From NCBI GenBank assembly GCA_050010595.1, contig JBEKKS010000010.1:36073-100072 (forward strand): a stretch of DNA of 64,000 nucleotides. Reading direction: 5' to 3'. The notes under the pieces are model-generated. The model ran no database searches. It saw only the letters and a list, made by a program, of their open reading frames with translations, and was not told the DNA's origin. Source of the stretch: Palsa-513 sp050010595. Its GTDB lineage: Bacteria; Actinomycetota; Thermoleophilia; Solirubrobacterales; Solirubrobacteraceae. The position numbers and the translations under genes were made by a program. Positions 16,640 through 25,399 of the stretch are shown one piece after another (the stretch's first letter is position 1; each line of letters starts with the position of its first letter).

Positions 16640-17953
16640 CTAGCCTAGAGCAGCGGTGATCGCCGATTGCGCGGTGGACAACGCACTCGAGACTTCACTG
16701 CTGGTCGGATTCGCCGAAACAGCTGAGATCGCGTCCCAGACTGCGGTCGAGATGGTGTTGTACTTCGTGCCGAGACCGTAGGTGCGCGGATGCGCATACA
16801 GGGTCTGCGTCGCGAGCACGCCCCATGCGGGACCCGCTGCCTTCACGAACTCCTTGGCGACGGAGATCCGCGCCGGGAGGTAGCCGAACTGCTCAGCAAG
16901 GTTCAGCTCTTCCGACGGCGACTGCATGCCCTCGATGTAGTCGAACGCCAGCTGCTGCGCCTGCTTGCTACCGCTCTTGCTGATCTCCCAGTCCTCGCCA
17001 CCGAGCGGCACGACAGCCTTCTGGCTTGCCGACTCGGTCGGGATCGGTGCGACCCCGTAGTACTGGCCGTAGTTCTCCGGCGGAGTGTTGCCAGCAAACG
17101 ACGGGAAGTTCCACGGGCCGTTGAGCATCATCGCGAGCTTGCCGGCGATGAAATCGTCGGTCTCGCCCGGGGTCTGCGCGTAGCCGCTGCAACCGTCGTC
17201 GTACCCTCCGCCGCCCGGAGCGAGCAGCGTCTGGTACAGGCTCAACGCTTGCTGTCCCGACGTACCACTGATGTTCGAGAACGTGTACTTGCCACCGTCG
17301 CCCCAGAAGAAGGGCTCCCACTGCCACGTTGCGTCCTCTGCGTTGTCGCAAGTGATTCCGAATCCGGAAACGCCTCCGTTACCGGCTCCACCATGGGTCG
17401 TCAGTAGCTTTGCATCAGTTTCCAGCTGCGCCCACGTCTTTGGCGGACTCGTGATGCCGGCCGCCTTGAAGTCGGCGATGTTGTAGATCAGCGCGATCGA
17501 GTTCTCGCCCGCGACCGGAAGGCTGTAGTTCTTGCCACCGATCAGGCCCTCGTCGATCACGGCCGGGTAATAGCCCTTGGTGCTGAAGCCCTTGAACTTG
17601 TTCAGAGGCAGGATTTGACCCGTGGCAACCATTGCCGCGACAAACGGGTTGTCGCTCGCCAGTATGTTCGGCAGGTCATGCGACCCTGCTTGCGTCAGCA
17701 GCGTCGAGTCCAGATCGGCGAACGGCACTGCGATGCGCTTGATGGTCACGCCCGGATGTGCGTGCTCAAACGCCGCGTTGTAGGCCGTAAGGGCCCCAAC
17801 CTGGTTGGATGTGGAGAAGTAGTCCTCCTCCGTAAGCGTGATGTGAGTCGCAGCGCGAGCCTGCGTGCCAGTCAACCCCATCACGGCACACACGGCTGCC
17901 ACGAGGAGAACGACGAGCCCGGCTCGACGTCGCCTTTCGATCAATAGTCCCAC
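16640..17953 (-). CDS. sugar ABC transporter substrate-binding protein (family 1)
   Basis: 437 residues, GTG start behind GGGAGAG. A Sec signal peptide (about residues 1-35, ending QARA-A) lacks a lipobox cysteine, unusual for a monoderm binding protein. The mature part has the family 1 layout: AYNAAFEHAHPGVTIKRIAV, LPVAGENSIALIYN, MLNGPWNFPSF, VPLGGEDWEISK. It captures the oligosaccharide imported by the two permeases encoded just upstream in the same leftward operon. A 115-bp gap before it suggests extra transcription or translation control to raise binding-protein level. Confidence 0.92.
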   Translation of the reverse strand: MGLLIERRRRAGLVVLLVAAVCAVMGLTGTQARAATHITLTEEDYFSTSNQVGALTAYNAAFEHAHPGVTIKRIAVPFADLDSTLLTQAGSHDLPNILASDNPFVAAMVATGQILPLNKFKGFSTKGYYPAVIDEGLIGGKNYSLPVAGENSIALIYNIADFKAAGITSPPKTWAQLETDAKLLTTHGGAGNGGVSGFGITCDNAEDATWQWEPFFWGDGGKYTFSNISGTSGQQALSLYQTLLAPGGGGYDDGCSGYAQTPGETDDFIAGKLAMMLNGPWNFPSFAGNTPPENYGQYYGVAPIPTESASQKAVVPLGGEDWEISKSGSKQAQQLAFDYIEGMQSPSEELNLAEQFGYLPARISVAKEFVKAAGPAWGVLATQTLYAHPRTYGLGTKYNTISTAVWDAISAVSANPTSSEVSSALSTAQSAITAALG

Positions 17954-18068
17954 TTGTTCTCTCCCTTTATCGCTATATCGCTACAGTGCACTACACTTCG
18001 GTAAGTCCTGTGGGCCCGTCGGAGACCGACCGTGGTGCCCTTGCAAGCGCGGCGTTGCGCGCACATCG

Positions 18069-18944
18069 TCAGCCCTTCACCGCGCCCGCGGTGAGACCGG
18101 TCGCTATGTAACGCTGCGCGATCACCAGCAACACTGCGGCCGGTACCAGCGCGACGACGCCGGCGGCCATCACGGCGCCCCAATTGGCCTGATAGTTGCC
18201 CAGGAAGCTGTAAATCCCGAGCGTTATCGGCTCGAAGCTGGCGCCATTCAGAGTTGTGAGCGCGAAGATGAAATCGCCCCAGCCGGCGAGGAATGCGAAT
18301 ACCGCCACGGTGACGATGGCCGATCGCGCGAGCGGGAGCACGATCATGCGGAATGTCTGCCACTCCGAGGCGCCGTCAACCCTAGCCGAGTGCATCACCT
18401 CGTTGGGCAGGGCAAACAAGAAAGCCCGCAAGACGAGAATGCCGAACGGCACGGCGTAAGTGCAGTCGGCGAGAATCACTCCCGGGAGCGTGTTCACCAT
18501 GCCGACCTTGAGCAAGACAGCGAAAAGCGACGTTGCCAAGACGATCGACGGAACGATCTGAGCGAGAAGCAGCGCTCCGATGAACACGACGGTAACCCGC
18601 ATGCGGTACTTCGCAAGCGCGTACGCGGCGGGCACGCTTATCACCAAAGTCAAAAGCGCGGTCGCGAGCGCGATCTCGAGGCTTGTGAGCACATGTCCCA
18701 GCTGGTTCCCGTTAGTCGTTACGGATGCGGCCGGGCCCGACTGTGTACCCAGAACGACAGTCTTGTAGTTCGCGAGTGTCGGGTGGTACGGGAAGAAGTG
18801 GAAATGCGTGCTGAAAATCGTCACCGTCGACTCGAACGACGCAACGACGATCGCGTAGATCGGAAACAGCATCAGCGCCACGGCGACGAACGCCACGAGC
18901 GTGCTGAGCCATCGCACGGCGGTCTTTCGGTGGTGCCTGCTCAT
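18069..18944 (-). CDS. sugar ABC transporter permease (MalG type)
   Basis: 291 residues, six membrane spans, with the EAA loop at about residues 185-215 (HSARVDGASEWQTFRMIVLP) that docks on the ATPase. Start overlaps the preceding permease stop by 4 bases. Partner of the MalF-type permease upstream. Confidence 0.93.
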   Translation of the reverse strand: MSRHHRKTAVRWLSTLVAFVAVALMLFPIYAIVVASFESTVTIFSTHFHFFPYHPTLANYKTVVLGTQSGPAASVTTNGNQLGHVLTSLEIALATALLTLVISVPAAYALAKYRMRVTVVFIGALLLAQIVPSIVLATSLFAVLLKVGMVNTLPGVILADCTYAVPFGILVLRAFLFALPNEVMHSARVDGASEWQTFRMIVLPLARSAIVTVAVFAFLAGWGDFIFALTTLNGASFEPITLGIYSFLGNYQANWGAVMAAGVVALVPAAVLLVIAQRYIATGLTAGAVKG

Positions 18945-19948
18945 CGTCCGACTCCCGAGCTGCGGCGCAGCTGGTCTCGACTGAGCAGCAGATACAGTGG
19001 GGCACAGACGAGCGCGGCCACGAGCAGCACGTTGTTGAGCGCCGCTGCTTCACCGAAGTTAAACTCCTGGAATCCGAGCGTGTAAGACCATGTCGATATA
19101 AGCTGGGTGGCGTTTGCCGGACCGCCACCGGTCATGCCTATCACCAGATCGAACACCTTCACGGTGAAGACAAAACCGAGGATGAAGGTTATTTCGATGA
19201 CGGGCAGGATCATCGGAATCGTCACCAGGCGCAGTCGCTGCCAGGAGTTCGCTCCGTCGATCATTGCTGCTTCCTTGACCTCCTCCGGGACCTCTTGGAG
19301 CGCGCTGTAGAGCAGCAGCGTGAAGAACGGCACGCCCAGCCAGATGTTTGCGAGCGTGACCGTCAGCAAGGCGTAGCTCGTGGTGCCAAGCCAGTCGATC
19401 GGACTGTGAATGAGTCCGATGTCCATGAGCACCTGGTTGGCGGCCCCACCCTCCTGCTGAAACATGAACCGGAAGATCACACCCGTCACGATCAGGGGTA
19501 CCAGCCAAGGGACGATCACGAGGGATCGCGCGACGGTGCGCCCAGGGAACCGGTTACTGAAGAGCAGGGCGAGCGACAGGCCGATTATGAATTGCCCGGC
19601 GAGCGACCCGACGGTGAACAGAAGCGTGTGAACGATTGCGCTCGTCGCAATCTGGTCATGGAACATAGTGGTGTAGTTGGACAATCCAGCCCAAGGAGCA
19701 CCGATACTTCCAATCGTCGAGAGCGAATCCCGCTCGAAGCTCAATGCGATGTTGTAGACAATGGGTGTGGCGAACGCGAAAAGCACGTACGCGATCGCGG
19801 GTGTCAGGAATAGCCAGCCTGCGAGTTGCTGCTTGTGTGCGCCGGACAGTCGTGAGAATGGTCCGCGCCGGCGCGCGAGCCGACCGGCCGCCGGCGCCTT
19901 CGGCAAGCTGCTCCCCGCTTCGCCGCCCTGAGTCGTTCGGCTAGACAT
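18941..19948 (-). CDS. sugar ABC transporter permease (MalF type)
   Basis: 335 residues. A polar N-terminus is followed by LAGWLFLTPAIAYVLFAF, the start of six spans, and the EAA loop VKEAAMIDGANSWQRLRLVTIP. It overlaps the GH31 gene end by 8 bases. Forms the heterodimeric channel with the next gene product. Confidence 0.93.
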   Translation of the reverse strand: MSSRTTQGGEAGSSLPKAPAAGRLARRRGPFSRLSGAHKQQLAGWLFLTPAIAYVLFAFATPIVYNIALSFERDSLSTIGSIGAPWAGLSNYTTMFHDQIATSAIVHTLLFTVGSLAGQFIIGLSLALLFSNRFPGRTVARSLVIVPWLVPLIVTGVIFRFMFQQEGGAANQVLMDIGLIHSPIDWLGTTSYALLTVTLANIWLGVPFFTLLLYSALQEVPEEVKEAAMIDGANSWQRLRLVTIPMILPVIEITFILGFVFTVKVFDLVIGMTGGGPANATQLISTWSYTLGFQEFNFGEAAALNNVLLVAALVCAPLYLLLSRDQLRRSSGVGR

Positions 19949-21968
19949 CGCTTGCTTCGTCGGCAGACAGGGACTTCAAGCTGCCGCCCGCTCGCAGGTA
20001 GACCGGAATGCGCTCCAATGGCGCCGCCGCTTTGAACCAGCCCGTCTGAGCGACCGGCTCCCCCGTCCACGCATCCAGCCAGGACGCCCCAACCGGGAGG
20101 TACACGTCGCGTTCGCGCATCCCTTGCACCGTGACCGGCGCGACGAGCACGTCCGGCCCGAACATGAACTGGTCGGTCACCTCCCATGCCGGAGCCTCGT
20201 CCGGGAACTCCAGGAAGAGGGCGCGCATCGGCGGCACGCCGGTGGCGCTCGCGGTCGCCATCAGGTCCATTACGTAGGGGCGGATCCGCTCGCGCAGTGC
20301 AAGCTGCTCGCGGATCAGCTCGTAGGCTTGCTCTCCGAAGGACCACACCTCGTTGGGAGCGCCGGTCTGCTCCGAGCCGACGAGCGGACCCGGGTCGCGG
20401 ACGCCGTGCAGCCGGAAGAGCGGGCAGAACGCGCCGAATTGGAACCAGCGAACGATCAGCTCCCGGAAGTACTCGGTGGTCGGGTCGCCGTTGCGGAAGC
20501 CGCCGATGTCGGTCGTCCACCACGGGATTCCCGAGATGCCGATGTTCAGGCCGGCCGGAATCTGCGCGGCCAGCGCCTCGAAAGTCGATTCGACGTCACC
20601 CGACCAGACGGCCGCCCCGTAGCGCTGGCTTCCTGCCCAGGCAGACCGGCAGAGCGTCAGTACCTCGTCTTCGCCGCTCGCTCGCAGGCCCTCGTAGAAA
20701 CCCCGTGCGTGCTCGCGCGGGTAGATGCCCTGAGTTTCCGCTCCCTGGCCGCTGAAGTACCGTGCGTCCTCAGGATTGTCGGCCAGACCCTCTGGCTCGC
20801 ACGCGTCAAGCCAGAAGGCGCGGATGCCGTAGCGGCCGTAGCCTTCGGTGGCCTTCTCCCAGATGTAGCGCCGTGCCTCGGGGTTGGTCGCGTCGTAGAA
20901 GCGCATGAAGGCGTGTCCGTCGGTTCCCTTGTCCCAGAGTGCGAGCTGCAGTGGCAGACCTGCCAGGTTGCGCACCAGCAGGCCACGCTTGTCCATCTCC
21001 GCGTAGTTCTCGCTGTTGGGATTGACGGTCGGCCAGACCGAAACCATCAGCTCGATGCCGAGCTCTCGAAGCTCGTCCACCATGGCCTGCGGATCCGGCC
21101 ATTCGGCTGGATCGAACCGCCACTCGCCTTGACGCGTCCAGTGGAAGTAGTCGCAGACGATGACCGAGATGGGCAGTCCGCGTCGCTTGTGCTCGCGCGC
21201 CACCTCGAGAAGCTCGTCCTGGTTCTTGTAGCGGAGCTTGCACTGCCAGAAGCCGGAGGCCCAGTCGGGCAGCATCGGCGGCAAGCCCGTCGCGGTGGCG
21301 TAGTGGCTCACGATGTCGGTCGGGGTGGAGCCGGTCGTCACCCAGTAGTCGATCTGCCTGGCTGCGTCCGCCGCCCACCGCGTGCGATTGGCGCCCAGCT
21401 CGACACGACCCGCGCCCGGCATGTTCCAGAGGAACCCATAGCCGCGGCTCGAGAGAGCGAACGGGATGCTGACTTCGGTGTTGCGCTGGATGAGGTCGAT
21501 GACGGCCCCCTTCTGGTCCAGCAAGCCGTGCTGATGCTGACCGAACCCGTAGAAGCGCTCCTGCGCGCAGGCCTCGAAGGTGACTTCGCAGGCGTAGAGG
21601 TCGCCTCCGCCACGGCCGTAGAGCCGCTGAGCGGGCGCGGTGAAATGGGGAACGCTCTCCCGGAACAGCTCGCTGCCGTCCGGCCGGAGAAAACGCACGA
21701 GAGGGGGCGAGCGGACGAACCGTTGCTCAGGGTTCTCGTAGACCTCGACGATGAGGTCGCCGTTGCGCATGCGTGCTCGGCCGTCGGTGATTTCGACGTC
21801 GGCAGCGGTCGCTCCAGCCTCGCCCAAGGCGCTGCCCGGTGTCTCTGTTACGGACCCGCCAAGCGTTGACCTGACGCGGGCGCCGCTCTCCCCCCAGGCG
21901 TCGACCTGGAGGACTTCGCCGGTATCGAGAACTGTGAAGCCGGTCTTGCTGGTTATGAAAGTCGCCAA
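19941..21968 (-). CDS. GH31 alpha-glycosidase, probably alpha-xylosidase
   Basis: About 675 residues from a TTG at 21968 with AAGGA 8 bases upstream, one base after the ATPase stop. An ATG at 22034 would overlap that gene by 65 bases. GH31 hallmarks are the YGFGQHQHGLLDQKG N-domain loop, the SVWPTVNPNS region, the nucleophile Asp in FWLDACEPEG (about residue 390) and the acid/base Asp in WSGDVES (about 457). The FWLDAxEPE form of the nucleophile loop is seen in alpha-xylosidases rather than classical alpha-glucosidases. No signal peptide, so it acts on imported oligosaccharides in the cytosol. With GH127 it would strip xylose and arabinose decorations. Confidence 0.88.
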   Translation of the reverse strand: MATFITSKTGFTVLDTGEVLQVDAWGESGARVRSTLGGSVTETPGSALGEAGATAADVEITDGRARMRNGDLIVEVYENPEQRFVRSPPLVRFLRPDGSELFRESVPHFTAPAQRLYGRGGGDLYACEVTFEACAQERFYGFGQHQHGLLDQKGAVIDLIQRNTEVSIPFALSSRGYGFLWNMPGAGRVELGANRTRWAADAARQIDYWVTTGSTPTDIVSHYATATGLPPMLPDWASGFWQCKLRYKNQDELLEVAREHKRRGLPISVIVCDYFHWTRQGEWRFDPAEWPDPQAMVDELRELGIELMVSVWPTVNPNSENYAEMDKRGLLVRNLAGLPLQLALWDKGTDGHAFMRFYDATNPEARRYIWEKATEGYGRYGIRAFWLDACEPEGLADNPEDARYFSGQGAETQGIYPREHARGFYEGLRASGEDEVLTLCRSAWAGSQRYGAAVWSGDVESTFEALAAQIPAGLNIGISGIPWWTTDIGGFRNGDPTTEYFRELIVRWFQFGAFCPLFRLHGVRDPGPLVGSEQTGAPNEVWSFGEQAYELIREQLALRERIRPYVMDLMATASATGVPPMRALFLEFPDEAPAWEVTDQFMFGPDVLVAPVTVQGMRERDVYLPVGASWLDAWTGEPVAQTGWFKAAAPLERIPVYLRAGGSLKSLSADEASDV

Positions 21969-21969
21969 T

Positions 21970-23235
21970 TCAGGTTCCTTGGGTCTGAGCACGCCTCTGG
22001 TGTTCAGGCGCATCCGCTGGTGCGATCCGTTCACGATCGGCTGCTGCGATCGCCTCTCCGGTCTCGGCGTCGAAGAAGCTCAGCCTGCTCACGTCAACGA
22101 CGAGCCTGACGAGGTCTCCAGCCGCGGCCGGCACGCGCGGATCGATCCGTGCGACGCCTTCCGCAGCGGCCGCGGCAGCGATCTCCCCTCGCCCCGTGGC
22201 GTCTGCCGTCCAGACGCCCGCCTTGTTACGGACTATCCTCGCGTCCGTCGAGTAATGGACGAGCGATTCGTTGCCGAGGACCTCGACGAGCTCGACGCGC
22301 GCCCCGATGGTCGGCTCCCGGGTGGCGTCGAGCTCGTCGAGACCCTCGGCAATGGTCAGGTGCTCGGGGCGGATCCCGACCAAAAGCTTGCGAGCGCCGC
22401 TCCCGGCCAAGCCGGGAATCCGGCGTCCGATGTCGGCCGGAAGGGCTAGCTGCTGCGAACCGAGCGAGAGCACCAGCTTATTTGCGGGCCCCGAGACCTC
22501 AGCCTCGTAGAGGTTCATCGGCGGCGAGCCGATGAATGAGGCTACGAACAGGTTCGCGGGGCGCTCGTAGAGCTCGAGCGGCGTGGCCAGCTGCTGGAGC
22601 GTTCCATCGCGGAGCACCGCGACGCGATCACCCATCGTCATCGCCTCGGTCTGGTCATGCGTGACATAGAGAGCTGCGACTCCGAGACGCCGCTGGACAC
22701 GGAGCACCTCGCTGCGCATCTGCACGCGCAAGTTGGCGTCGAGGTTCGACAGTGGCTCGTCCATCAAGAACACAGCGGGCTCGCGGACGAGCGCTCTGCC
22801 CATCGCGACGCGCTGACGCTGGCCGCCCGAGAGCTGGGGCGGCTTGCGCAGACCGACTTCCGTGAGCCCGAGCACTTCAGCCGCCTCGCGTGCCTTCTGG
22901 AGGCGCTCGTGCTTGGAAATTCCTCGCACCCTCAGGGAGAAGGCAATGTTCTCGAGCACGTTCAGGTGCGGGTACAGGGCGTAGTTCTGGAAGACCATCG
23001 CCACGTCCCGCTCGCGAGCCGAGATGTCGTTGACGACCTCGCCGTCGAGCCTGATCGTCCCCGAGGTCACTTCCTCGAGGCCGGCGACCATTCGCAGCGC
23101 GGTCGTCTTGCCACAGCCCGAGGGCCCGACGAGCACGACGAACTCCCCCTCGTCAACGAACAGGTCGAACCCGTGTACAGCTTGGACGCCGTTCGGGAAG
23201 ACCTTCGTCACTTGCTCAAGGGCCAGGGTCGCCAC
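21970..23235 (-). CDS. sugar ABC transporter ATPase (MsmK/UgpC type)
   Basis: 421 residues. Walker A GPSGCGKTT (residue 38), Q-loop MVFQNYALYPH, signature LSGGQRQRVAMGRAL, Walker B AVFLMDEPLSNLD, H-loop YVTHDQTEAMTMGDR. A C-terminal MOBE/TOBE domain (residues 240-370) is typical of carbohydrate importers. About 50 residues longer than usual at the C-terminus. Here the ATPase is encoded inside the transport operon, so a dedicated rather than shared ATPase is likely. Confidence 0.94.
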   Translation of the reverse strand: MATLALEQVTKVFPNGVQAVHGFDLFVDEGEFVVLVGPSGCGKTTALRMVAGLEEVTSGTIRLDGEVVNDISARERDVAMVFQNYALYPHLNVLENIAFSLRVRGISKHERLQKAREAAEVLGLTEVGLRKPPQLSGGQRQRVAMGRALVREPAVFLMDEPLSNLDANLRVQMRSEVLRVQRRLGVAALYVTHDQTEAMTMGDRVAVLRDGTLQQLATPLELYERPANLFVASFIGSPPMNLYEAEVSGPANKLVLSLGSQQLALPADIGRRIPGLAGSGARKLLVGIRPEHLTIAEGLDELDATREPTIGARVELVEVLGNESLVHYSTDARIVRNKAGVWTADATGRGEIAAAAAAEGVARIDPRVPAAAGDLVRLVVDVSRLSFFDAETGEAIAAADRERIAPADAPEHQRRAQTQGT

Positions 23236-23247
23236 GCAGCCTCCTCC

Positions 23248-25137
23248 TCACTCAGATTTGGGAAGCCAGACGCGCATCCCGCCGTCTTCCCGGTTTGCCC
23301 ATGCGAAATAAGGGATGGCGAGCAGCTCCGCCGGTGCGGGCGTGCCCTCTGCCGGGAGCTCGCGAAGATCGACGTACTCGAGCTCGCTCCAGCAATCGAG
23401 GTCGCGGACGACTCCTGAAACCGACACTCCGGGGAAGCCGTCCAGCGGCGACGCCAGCGGACCGCTGTCGACCGGCACAGTGTCCGCCTGGAGCGCGACG
23501 TCGGCAAGGCTCGCGCCGGCCGGTAGGTCGCCGTCCTCAAAGCAGTAGACGATCGGTCCGCGCTCGAGCGCGACACAGCCGCGAACCGCGTCGATCCGCG
23601 GATTCGGTGCCGTCAGCCTGGCGGAGACATCAAGCTCCAATTCGACGCGGTCGCCGGGGCGCCAGCGCCGAGTGAGCTCCGCGTATCCGGGCGCAACCGG
23701 CTTGCCGTCGACAGAGGCGTCACGCGCCCATCCCGGCACGCGCAGCGAAAGGGTCCACTCAGCGTCGCCGCAGGCGATTACCTCGACCGTGACCGAACCC
23801 GACCACGGATAGCCCGTCTCGACCGCCAGCTCGACGGTTCCCGCGTCCGGCACGACAGCTCGGATCGTCGAGGGCGCGTACTGATGCAGTTGGACGCCGC
23901 CGTCGCTGGTCGTAGCCACGTAGTGGTGCAGCGACGCGAGCAGGCGCATGATGTTAGGCGGGCAGCAGGCAACGGGGTGCCAGTTGTGGCGGTGCTTGCC
24001 GCTGCGCGAGTGCAGTGGGTTCGTGTAGAAGAACGACCCGCCGTCGAGGGAGAGACCCGAAAGGAAGCCGTTGTAGAGCGTCCGCTCGAGCAGGTCCGCG
24101 AACCGGCTCTCGCCAGTGACGAGGAGCATCCGCCAGTTCCACATGATGCTGGCGATCGCCGCGCAGGTCTCGCAGTACGCGCGATCGGGTGGCAGCTCGT
24201 AGCGGGCGCCGATCGCTTCGCCCTCGTGCCGCGAGCCGATGCCGCCAGTCAGGTATGTCTTCGACGAGGCCAGATCGTCCCACTGCAGCAGCATCGATTC
24301 GAGCAGCGCGTCGTCACCGGTCTCGGCGTAGAGGTCGGTGACCCCGGCAGTCAGGTAGAGCGCGCGCACCGCGTGCCCGACGATCGAGCGCGCGCCGCGG
24401 ACCGGCTCGGCGTCCTGGTAGTAGCTGAGGCCGTAGCGATCACCCGCGAACATTCCCGAGCCCCGACGGGTGGTGAGCGTGTCCGCGAGCTTGAGGTAGC
24501 GAGTGACGCCCGTTTGCCGGTAGAGCTCGACGAGCGCAACCTCGATACCGGGATGTCCGTCGATGGCCACCCGGCCGTCGCTGCCAAACGACTCGTCGAT
24601 CAGATCAGCGAAGCGACAACCGACGTCGAGCAGGGATGTCTCGCCGGTCGCTCTCGCGAATGCAACTCCAGCCTGAATCAGATGGCCCGCGCAGTAGAGC
24701 TCATGGCCCATCTTCATGTCGGTCCAGCGCCACGCCGGATCGACAACCTGGCACCAGCTGTTCAGGTAACCATCCGGCTCCTGTGCTGCAGCGACAAGGT
24801 CGATCGTCTCTCGCGCCAGGCTCTCGAACTCGGGGGACGGGTCACGTCCCATCTCCCAGGCGAGCGCCTCGAGCCACTTGTAGACGTCTGAGTCGCTGAA
24901 GACCATGCCGCGCCGCTCGCCCGACATGAGTCCCGCCGCGATCCGCAGATTGTCGAGCGTTCCGGCGCGCTCGAGTTCCTCGGCACCGCGCAGAAGCGTG
25001 ACCTCCCGGTTGACGCGTTGACGGTCAGCGAGGAGGCCGTCGCGAATGACGACGCCGCCGCCGTCGATCGGGCGGAGCCGCACACGCGCAGAAGCTGTTG
25101 GCACGGCGACCGCGCCGAGTGTCTGAACCGAAGTCAC
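23248..25137 (-). CDS. GH127 beta-L-arabinofuranosidase-family glycoside hydrolase
   Basis: 629 residues, GTG start 35 bp from operator 1. GH127 features: NLRIAAG and SDVYKWLEA near the N-terminus, YLTGGIGSRHEGEAI, then the metal/active-site cluster YCETCA (about residue 319) and HPVACCPPN (about 389). In the characterised enzyme HypBA1 the first Cys of the CC pair is the nucleophile, and the Glu-x-Cys pair plus the second Cys bind zinc; all are present here. No signal peptide, so cytosolic. First gene of the leftward catabolic operon, under the LacI protein encoded opposite. Confidence 0.9.
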   Translation of the reverse strand: MTSVQTLGAVAVPTASARVRLRPIDGGGVVIRDGLLADRQRVNREVTLLRGAEELERAGTLDNLRIAAGLMSGERRGMVFSDSDVYKWLEALAWEMGRDPSPEFESLARETIDLVAAAQEPDGYLNSWCQVVDPAWRWTDMKMGHELYCAGHLIQAGVAFARATGETSLLDVGCRFADLIDESFGSDGRVAIDGHPGIEVALVELYRQTGVTRYLKLADTLTTRRGSGMFAGDRYGLSYYQDAEPVRGARSIVGHAVRALYLTAGVTDLYAETGDDALLESMLLQWDDLASSKTYLTGGIGSRHEGEAIGARYELPPDRAYCETCAAIASIMWNWRMLLVTGESRFADLLERTLYNGFLSGLSLDGGSFFYTNPLHSRSGKHRHNWHPVACCPPNIMRLLASLHHYVATTSDGGVQLHQYAPSTIRAVVPDAGTVELAVETGYPWSGSVTVEVIACGDAEWTLSLRVPGWARDASVDGKPVAPGYAELTRRWRPGDRVELELDVSARLTAPNPRIDAVRGCVALERGPIVYCFEDGDLPAGASLADVALQADTVPVDSGPLASPLDGFPGVSVSGVVRDLDCWSELEYVDLRELPAEGTPAPAELLAIPYFAWANREDGGMRVWLPKSE

Positions 25138-25170
25138 ACCCTCTCCTCAGAGGTCCTCGCCCCGACGTGG

Positions 25171-25188
25171 TGTCGAAGCGCTTCGACA
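25171..25188. promoter_or_regulatory. LacI-type operator 1 (over the -10 of the GH127 operon)
   Basis: TGTCGAAGCGCTTCGACA, a perfect 18-bp palindrome with the central CG typical of LacI-family sites. It overlaps the predicted minus-strand -10 (25191-25186). The core recurs at 25217 and 25337. Confidence 0.88.
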
Positions 25189-25214
25189 GTACCAGCTCGA
25201 GTCCCGGCTGTCTA
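25186..25214 (-). promoter_or_regulatory. predicted promoter of the GH127-ABC-GH31 operon
   Basis: Minus strand: -35 TAGACA (25214-25209), 17-bp spacer, -10 TACTGT (25191-25186). It fits exactly between operators 1 and 2, so a bound repressor would cover both hexamers. Confidence 0.55.
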
Positions 25215-25216
25215 GT

Positions 25217-25230
25217 TCGAAGCGCTTCGA
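25217..25230. promoter_or_regulatory. LacI-type operator 2
   Basis: TCGAAGCGCTTCGA, perfect 14-bp palindrome. Centre-to-centre distance to operator 1 is 44 bp, close to four helical turns, so two dimers would sit on the same face. It abuts the predicted -35. Confidence 0.88.
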
Positions 25231-25336
25231 CGCGTTAGGTCAAGCCCGCTGGGTTCGTCCCGCGCTCAGCCCGGACTGGCGAACGCAACCCTGAACGGGC
25301 GACCGCCGGTCGCTTTGGCGCTGCGCCAGAAAGCCA

Positions 25337-25350
25337 GCGAAGCGCTTCGA
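25337..25350. promoter_or_regulatory. LacI-type operator 3, upstream of the lacI-family gene
   Basis: GCGAAGCGCTTCGA with a perfect 12-bp core (25338-25349). It lies 50 bp before the regulator start, implying autoregulation, and 120 bp from operator 2, a distance suited to looping. Confidence 0.8.
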
Positions 25351-25399
25351 CCGAGGATCCGAATACGGGCAGGCCGGGAGGGATGCGAGAATCCCAGGC

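Noticed and set aside
20124..21869. 581-codon rightward frame
   Set aside because: Lies wholly antisense to the GH31 gene, whose catalytic motifs are intact; composition is that of a shadow.
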